Under the pieces are notes generated by a model. It was not told the DNA's origin, ran no database searches, and saw only the letters and a program-made list of their open reading frames with translations. Of a stretch of DNA of 24,477 nucleotides, positions 19,656 to 24,477 are shown piece after piece. Origin of the DNA: Suillus spraguei (lineage: Eukaryota > Basidiomycota > Agaricomycetes > Boletales > Suillaceae); the NCBI GenBank assembly GCA_016800925.1, contig JABCPU010000838.1:1-24477 (forward strand), given 5' to 3'. The position numbers were made by a program, and so were the translations under genes. Every line of letters starts with the position of its first letter. Within the stretch, counting starts at the first letter, position 1.

Positions 19656-21840
19656 GTTCACCGAGTGTCAAGTACCAAGACCCAGGACCCGAATCATGAA
19701 TCCTTGCAATGTAACAAGTGCCAAGTGCCGGAACTGGAACCCAGAACCTCGAAACTTAAATCTTGGAACTTGGAACTCACAAAAATGTGTATCATGTAAA
19801 ATGTCTATTTCCTTACACAGTTCACCGAGTGTCAAGTACCAAGACCCGGGACCCAAATCCTGAATTCCTGGCTATATAACAAGTGCCGAGTGCTGGCATC
19901 TGAGCCCCGAAACCCTGAAACTTCACACTTCAAACTTCAAAATTGAAACTTGCAAAATTCTGTATCATGTAAAAATTTCTATTTCCTTGCAAAGTTCACC
20001 GAGTGTCAAGTACCAAGACCCGGGACCCCAAATCCTGAATTCCTGGCTATATAACAAGTGCCGAGTGCCGGCACCTGAGCCCCGAACCCCGAAACTTCAC
20101 ACTTCAAACTTCAAAATTGAAACTTGCAAAATTCTGTATCATGTAAATTTCTATTTCCTTGCAAAGTTCACCGAGTGTCAAGTACCAAGACCTGGGACCC
20201 GAATCCTGAATTCCTGGCAGTGTAACAAGTGCCACGTGCCGGAACCTGACACCCGAACCCCGAAACTTCACACTTCAAACTTCAAAATTGAAACTTGCAA
20301 AAATCTGTATCATGTAAATTTCTATTTCCTTACACAGTTCACCGAGTGTCAAGTACCAAGACCCAGGACCCGAATCCCGAATTCCTGGCAGTGTAACAAG
20401 TGCCGAGTGCCGGAACCCGACCCCCGAACTCCGAAACTTCAAACTTCAAACTTCAAAATTGAAACTTGCAAAAATCTGTATCATGTAAATTTTCTATTTT
20501 CCTTCCACAGTTCACTGAGTGTCAAGTACCAAGACCCGGGACCCGATTCCTGAATTCCTGGCAGTGTAACAAGTGCCGAGTGCCGGAACCTGACCCCCGA
20601 ACCCCGAAACTTCACACTTCAAACTTCAAAATCAAATTGAAACTTGCAAAAATCTGTATCATTTAAATTTTCTATTCCTTGCACAGTTCACCGAGTGTCA
20701 AGTACCAAGACCCGGGACCCAAATCCCGAATTCCTGGCAGTGTAACAAGTGCCAAGTGCCGGAACCTGACCCCCGAACCCCGAAACTTCACACTTCAAAC
20801 TTCAAAATTGAAACTTGCAAAAATCTGTATCATGTAAAATTTCTATTTCCTTACACAGTTCACCGAGTGTCAAGTACCAAGACCCAGGACCCGAATCCCG
20901 AATTCCTGGCAGTGTAAACAAGTGCCGAGTGCCGGAACCCGACCCCCGAACCCCGAAACTTCACACTTCAAACTTCAAAATCAAAATTGAAACTTGCAAA
21001 AAATCTGTATCATTTAAATTTTCTATTGCCTTGCACAGTTCACCGAGTGTCAAGTACCAAGACCCGGGACCCGAATCCCGAATCCCTGGAATGTAACAAG
21101 TGCCGAGTGCCAGAACCCGACCCCCGAAGCCCGAAACTTCAAACTTCACACTTCAAAATTGAAACTTGCAAAAATCTGTATCATGTAAATTTTCTATTTC
21201 CTTACACAGTTCACTGAGTGTCAAGTAACAAGACCCGGGACCTGAATTGCAAATTCCTGGCAATGTAACAAGTGCTGAGTGCCGGCAGCCAAACTCCGAA
21301 CCCCGAAACTTCAAACTTCAAACTTCAAAATTGAAACTTGCAAAAATCTGTATCATGTAAAATTGCTATTTCCTTACACAGTTCACTGAGTGTCAAGTAC
21401 CAAGACCCAGGACCCAAATCCCGAATTCCTGGCAGTGTAACAAGTGCCGAGTGCTGGAACACAACCCCCAAACTCCGAAACTTACAACTTGAAACTTGAA
21501 ACTCGCAAAGATGTCTAAGATGTAATTTTCTATTTCCTTATACAGTTCACCGAGTGTCAAGTACCAAGAACTGAGACCCGAATCCTGAATTTCTGGCAAT
21601 GTAACAAGTGCCGAGTGCCAGACCTCGAACCCCAAAACTTGAAACTTGAAACTCGCACAAATCTGTATCATGTAAATTTTCTATTTCCTTATACAGTTCA
21701 CGAGTGTCAAGTACCAAAACCTGGAACCCAAATCCTGAATTCCTGGCAATGTAACAAGTGCCTCGTGCCGGAACCCGAACCCTAAACCCTGAACCCCAAA
21801 ATTTGAAACTTGAAACTTGAAACTTGAAACTTGAAACTTG
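19656..21840 (+). repeat. Satellite array 4, 13 copies with spacing of about 172 bp
   Basis: GTTCACCGAGTGTCAAGTAC (or a close variant) begins units at 19656, 19820, 19994, 20166, 20337, 20510, 20686, 20858, 21038, 21209, 21381, 21545 and 21696; spacing is 151-180, mostly 171-176. Each unit has a GC-rich heptamer block (GTGCCGA GTGCCGG AACCCGA CCCCCGA ACCCCGA), an AACTTCA heptamer run, and an AT-rich spacer (ATCTGTATCATGTAAATTTC, TTTCCTTACACA). A unit length near 171 (57 codons) keeps reading frames open for up to 188 codons; these are not considered genes. Confidence 0.9.
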
Positions 21841-21844
21841 AAAC
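21803..21844 (+). repeat. Perfect (TTGAAAC)6 heptamer run
   Basis: Six uninterrupted TTGAAAC units close array 4; the same heptamer appears once or twice inside each array 4 unit. It shows the 7-bp building block in pure form. Confidence 0.95.
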
Positions 21845-21940
21845 TGTATGCCAGGGTTTTGGGTCCCGGGTCTCGGTAGTTCACACTTTGTGAGTTTCAA
21901 GTTTTGGGTTTCTAGTTTTGGCACTCAGCACTCAGGACTC

Positions 21941-22067
21941 AGCACTCAGTGATTCAATAATTTGCTTCTGGCAGGTACACATTCATTGAAAAAAATTGTA
22001 TATACATCTATCACTATTGCAATTATGTCCACTCCTCAAGACCCTTTAACCTTCACCTCAACATCCA
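21941..22067. repeat. Left inverted arm of a 1.18-kb segment
   Basis: Reverse complement begins TGGATGTTGAGGTGAAGGTT and ends ATCACTGAGTGCTG. It aligns with 22988-23120 along about 130 bp with scattered substitutions and 1-3 base indels. On the minus strand it continues an open frame MIEEQQEGIHDKMVEIELDV (from about 22121) similar to the C-terminal helix of the 5034-5867 gene. Confidence 0.85.
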
Positions 22068-22987
22068 GTTCAATCTCGACCATCTTATCATGGATGCCCT
22101 CCTGTTGCTCCTCAATCATTTTTAAAGTTTTTCAATGTCTTATCATTGCATAAATGGCCAGCCCTGCTCAGACATCAACAGTAGTACACTCCCACATGTG
22201 TCATTATGCAAAGATCAGTTGTATATAGGCCACAAATCTGATAGTTCATGTACAGGGGATATTTCTACTATAAGAAGCCCTACATAATAATCAAGCTTTG
22301 ATAATGATTTGATGCGTGATTTACCTCTCATATATGTCCCTAATGATGTATTTGAAGTTTTAGAAAGATCCATGAAGGACTGACTGAAATGATAAGTAAA
22401 ATGACATATGTTGTGAAAAGTGACAATTGACATCTTTTTACACAAAGTCACATTTATATATGGTACAGTTTAAATATTCATTCAAAATATGTAAGATACA
22501 TGTTAGACTACTAAAGGAACCTATACTGCATATTGCCCTGAGGTTGGAGGGTGGTGAAAGGGATGTGGTGTATATCTCAGTTGACCCAGCGTCAAAGTCC
22601 TACAACTGCCCAACTGACCATTTTCGATATTTTGGGACTTTGAACTTCCCACAGTCAATTTCTTATCTACTTCACTTCCCTCAGCACTCAATTCTTGTTG
22701 GATGGTTTTATAAATTTAGATATATCATAGTGAATGTATTTTTAAATCTACTCCAGGTGTCTGATTAATAAATTTGATGTTTTTGAAAGTATGGGCTCCT
22801 TAATCAGTAGAAATAGTAAGCATTCACACTAGTTCAAACTCCGGCCTATTTTAGGCTGATCCTTGTCATACAAAGCAAGTATATATGGTATTATAATGAT
22901 ATATGAAGAGGCTGTATTATTTATGCAAGAGTAAGATACTGAAAACATCAAAAGTGTGAGAAATGCGACTTTCTATGTTTTTGTTCT
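22068..22987. other. AT-rich interior of the inverted-arm segment
   Basis: About 920 bp of AT-rich DNA unlike the rest of the window. The longest frame (22427-22768, plus, 113 codons) shows no recognisable domain and has no promoter or intron support. Apart from the short peptide match near 22076-22121, nothing is identified. Confidence 0.5.
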
Positions 22988-23120
22988 TGGATGTTGAGGT
23001 GAAAGGTTAAAGGGTCTTGTGAGGAGGTTGGCATAATTGCATAGTAATTGAATGTATATACAAATTTTTTCAATGAATGTTACCTCTGCCAGAAGCAAAT
23101 TGTTGAATCACTGAGTGCTG
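22988..23120. repeat. Right inverted arm of the 1.18-kb segment
   Basis: TGGATGTTGAGGTGAAAGGT ... AATGTATATACAAATTTTTT ... GCCAGAAGCAAATTGTTGAA ... CACTGAGTGCTG; the inverted counterpart of 21941-22067. Confidence 0.85.
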
Positions 23121-23138
23121 AGTGCCGAAACTCAAAAC

Positions 23139-23670
23139 TGTTATGGCCATGCAAAACCAGAGGCAATTCAGAAGTTCCAGCTTTGCATGGGGTCGTACTG
23201 GAGGGTCATACTAATTCATGGGGGCTTGGCCTCAGCTTGTGGGCTGTGCCCTTTCCTGAGTACATGCCCCTAATTCATATGAAGTCCAAAGAGGAGTTCT
23301 TGTGAAGTCCGAGGGAGAACCTTTGGAGGAACTCTTGGGCTGGATTGCTCCATAGAGCGCCAATAAACTTCTGGAGAAGTGTAGAAAACTATGCCACAGG
23401 TGGGAGATAGAGGTAAGACTACTGGGACAAGTCCCAAGTAGAATGGGTGAAGGGAAGACCACTGGATGAAGTCATAGGGCAGGATTGGAGCAAGGCTCCA
23501 GGGGAAATATGATCCACAGAGGTCAAGGATAGGATAGACAGGACAAGAGGTCCGGAGATAGGAGGTCCGGAGGATGAGGAGTGGAGGAACGCAGAAATGG
23601 AGGAGTGGAGGAGTGGAGAAATGGAGGAGCGGAGCTCTGTGGATTTGGGGGAAGTATATGCCCTACTATG
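23139..23670 (+). mobile_element. LTR-like segment (putative solo LTR), right copy
   Basis: Starts TGTTATGGCCATGCAAAACC and aligns with the reverse complement of 18875-19405 for about 530 bp. It contains purine-rich tracts (GGAGGAGTGGAGAAATGG, 23605-23627). Right of 23670 the similarity fades into AGTAGAAAACAAACAGAG and TCCGGA-rich sequence. It is in opposite orientation to the left copy. Confidence 0.5.
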
Positions 23671-23840
23671 GAGGAGTAGGTCCGGAGATTATGTAAGGAA
23701 GGTACAGGCTACTATGGATGAAGTCTGGAGTAGAAAACAAACAGAGAAGACTACCAAAGTAGAGCTGGAGGTGAACAGAGATAAAGACTGGAGTTCGGAC
23801 AAAGTTCGGAAAGTATAATATAACAAAGGGTCAAAGGTCC
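23671..23840. other. Unassigned, TCCGGA-rich
   Basis: Purine-biased non-coding sequence continuing the LTR-like copy. TCCGGA/TTCGGA words are frequent; no gene is seen. Confidence 0.4.
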
Positions 23841-23849
23841 GGCCTAGGG

Positions 23850-24477
23850 AATACTAATTTTACATGATATACATTTTTGTGAGTTTCTGTCACATACTGT
23901 ATTTCACACCCCCATCTCCACTATGATCTCTGGCCCTGATCTCCATATTTCCGGACCTCCGGACCTCCACAGCTAGCCTGCCAACCCTAAATTTGGGATT
24001 TGGGTCTCAGGTCTTGGTACTCAACACTCGGTGAACTGTGTAAGGAAATAGAAATTGTACATGATACAGATGTTGCGAGTTTTGAATTTCAAGTTTTGGG
24101 TCTCGGGCTTCGGCACTCAGCACTCAGCACTCAGCACTTCATACATTGCCAGGAATTCAGGATTTGGGTCTCAGGTCTTGTTACTTGACAATTGGTGAAC
24201 TGTGTAAGGAAATAGAAAATTTACATGATATACATTTTGTGAGTTTCAAGTTTTAAATGTGTGATCAAATTCCTTTTATTGTCTCACATTTTTCTGAGTC
24301 CCGAGTGCAGAATCACGAGTGCCAAACCTCGAAATTGTGGACTACCAGATGTCAGAGTTCGGGTTCAGCACTAAAAATGTGTGGGTCAAAGTCTTTATTG
24401 CCTCACATTGATTACACATTTTGAGTGCCGAACCCTGAACCCGGCACCTGGCACTCAGACTCGACACAAAATGTAAA
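23850..24477 (-). repeat. Array 4-type satellite in inverted orientation, then array 1-type edge
   Basis: GGTGAACTGTGTAAGGAAAT at about 24028 and 24192 is the reverse complement of the array 4 unit start; CACTCAG repeats three times at 24115-24137. From 24290 the GTGCCAAACC ... GTGGACTACCAG segment matches the array edge seen near 4740 and 19500. The window ends inside the repeat. Confidence 0.8.

Noticed and set aside
19987..20553. 188-codon plus-strand open frame with 57-residue repeats
   Set aside because: The satellite unit is about 171 bp, a multiple of three, so one stop-free unit makes the whole array open; there is no domain or promoter.
16350..21840. CRISPR-like array of repeats and spacers
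   Set aside because: Spacers are as conserved as repeats, units are 77-172 bp, no cas genes exist and the genome is eukaryotic.
22427..22768. 113-codon frame in the AT-rich interior of the inverted-arm segment
   Set aside because: No recognisable motif, AT-rich composition, no intron or promoter cues; too weak to call a gene.
21941..23120. Complete autonomous DNA transposon with terminal inverted repeats
   Set aside because: No transposase is encoded between the arms and no clear target-site duplication was seen; kept only as an inverted-arm segment.
1..24477. tRNA or rRNA genes
   Set aside because: No A/B-box tRNA pattern or rRNA-conserved stretch was recognised on either strand by eye; a tRNA scan would be needed to exclude them.

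Overview
The window looks like Agaricomycete (mushroom-forming basidiomycete) nuclear DNA. Genes are broken by many 45-65 bp introns with GTAAGT/GTGAGT-type donors. It carries a KDZ-superfamily transposase with its CxC2 cysteine cluster, a TET/JBP-type 2-oxoglutarate dioxygenase and accessory protein families that I associate with this class. Codon-level similarity suggests an ectomycorrhizal-type, repeat-rich genome (possibly Boletales), but the species cannot be read from the sequence.

Layout. 1-367 is the broken integrase core of a Ty3/gypsy retrotransposon (minus strand), cut at 367/368 by a G-rich repeat (copies A1 and A2, 368-1323; a third copy, A3, lies 17 kb away at 18273-18745). 1363-1831 is a two-copy 236-bp tandem duplication. 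2045-15418 is the gene island: TET/JBP-like dioxygenase (+, 2045-3350); minisatellite (about 3400-4990); unrecognised gene (-, 5867-5034); KDZ transposase (-, 9433-6004); a decayed gene of a basidiomycete-specific family (+, 9671-11480) fired divergently from the transposase; a 191-bp tandem duplication; an acidic protein gene with a duplicated exon (-, 13027-12012); and, divergent from that, a Cys-cluster/coiled-coil protein gene (+, 13247-15418).

15500-24477 is almost all repeats: a heptamer-built minisatellite with a polarity switch (15540-17400), a GGGTGGGCC minisatellite (17735-18272), an inverted pair of LTR-like segments (18875-19405 and 23139-23670), a 13-copy array with a spacing of about 172 bp (19656-21840), and a 1.18-kb segment with inverted arms of about 130 bp (21941-23120).

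How it fits together. KDZ transposons and TET/JBP dioxygenases are known to be linked and co-expanded in mushroom genomes (work of Iyer, Aravind and colleagues, 2014). This window shows that constellation plus four further genes in two divergent pairs. The proposed logic is a DNA transposase accompanied by a 5-methylcytosine oxidase and chromatin-type accessory proteins, embedded in CpG-dense satellites. Most genes carry one to several single-base frame breaks, often at short homopolymers, so either the island is decaying or the assembly has uncorrected indels.
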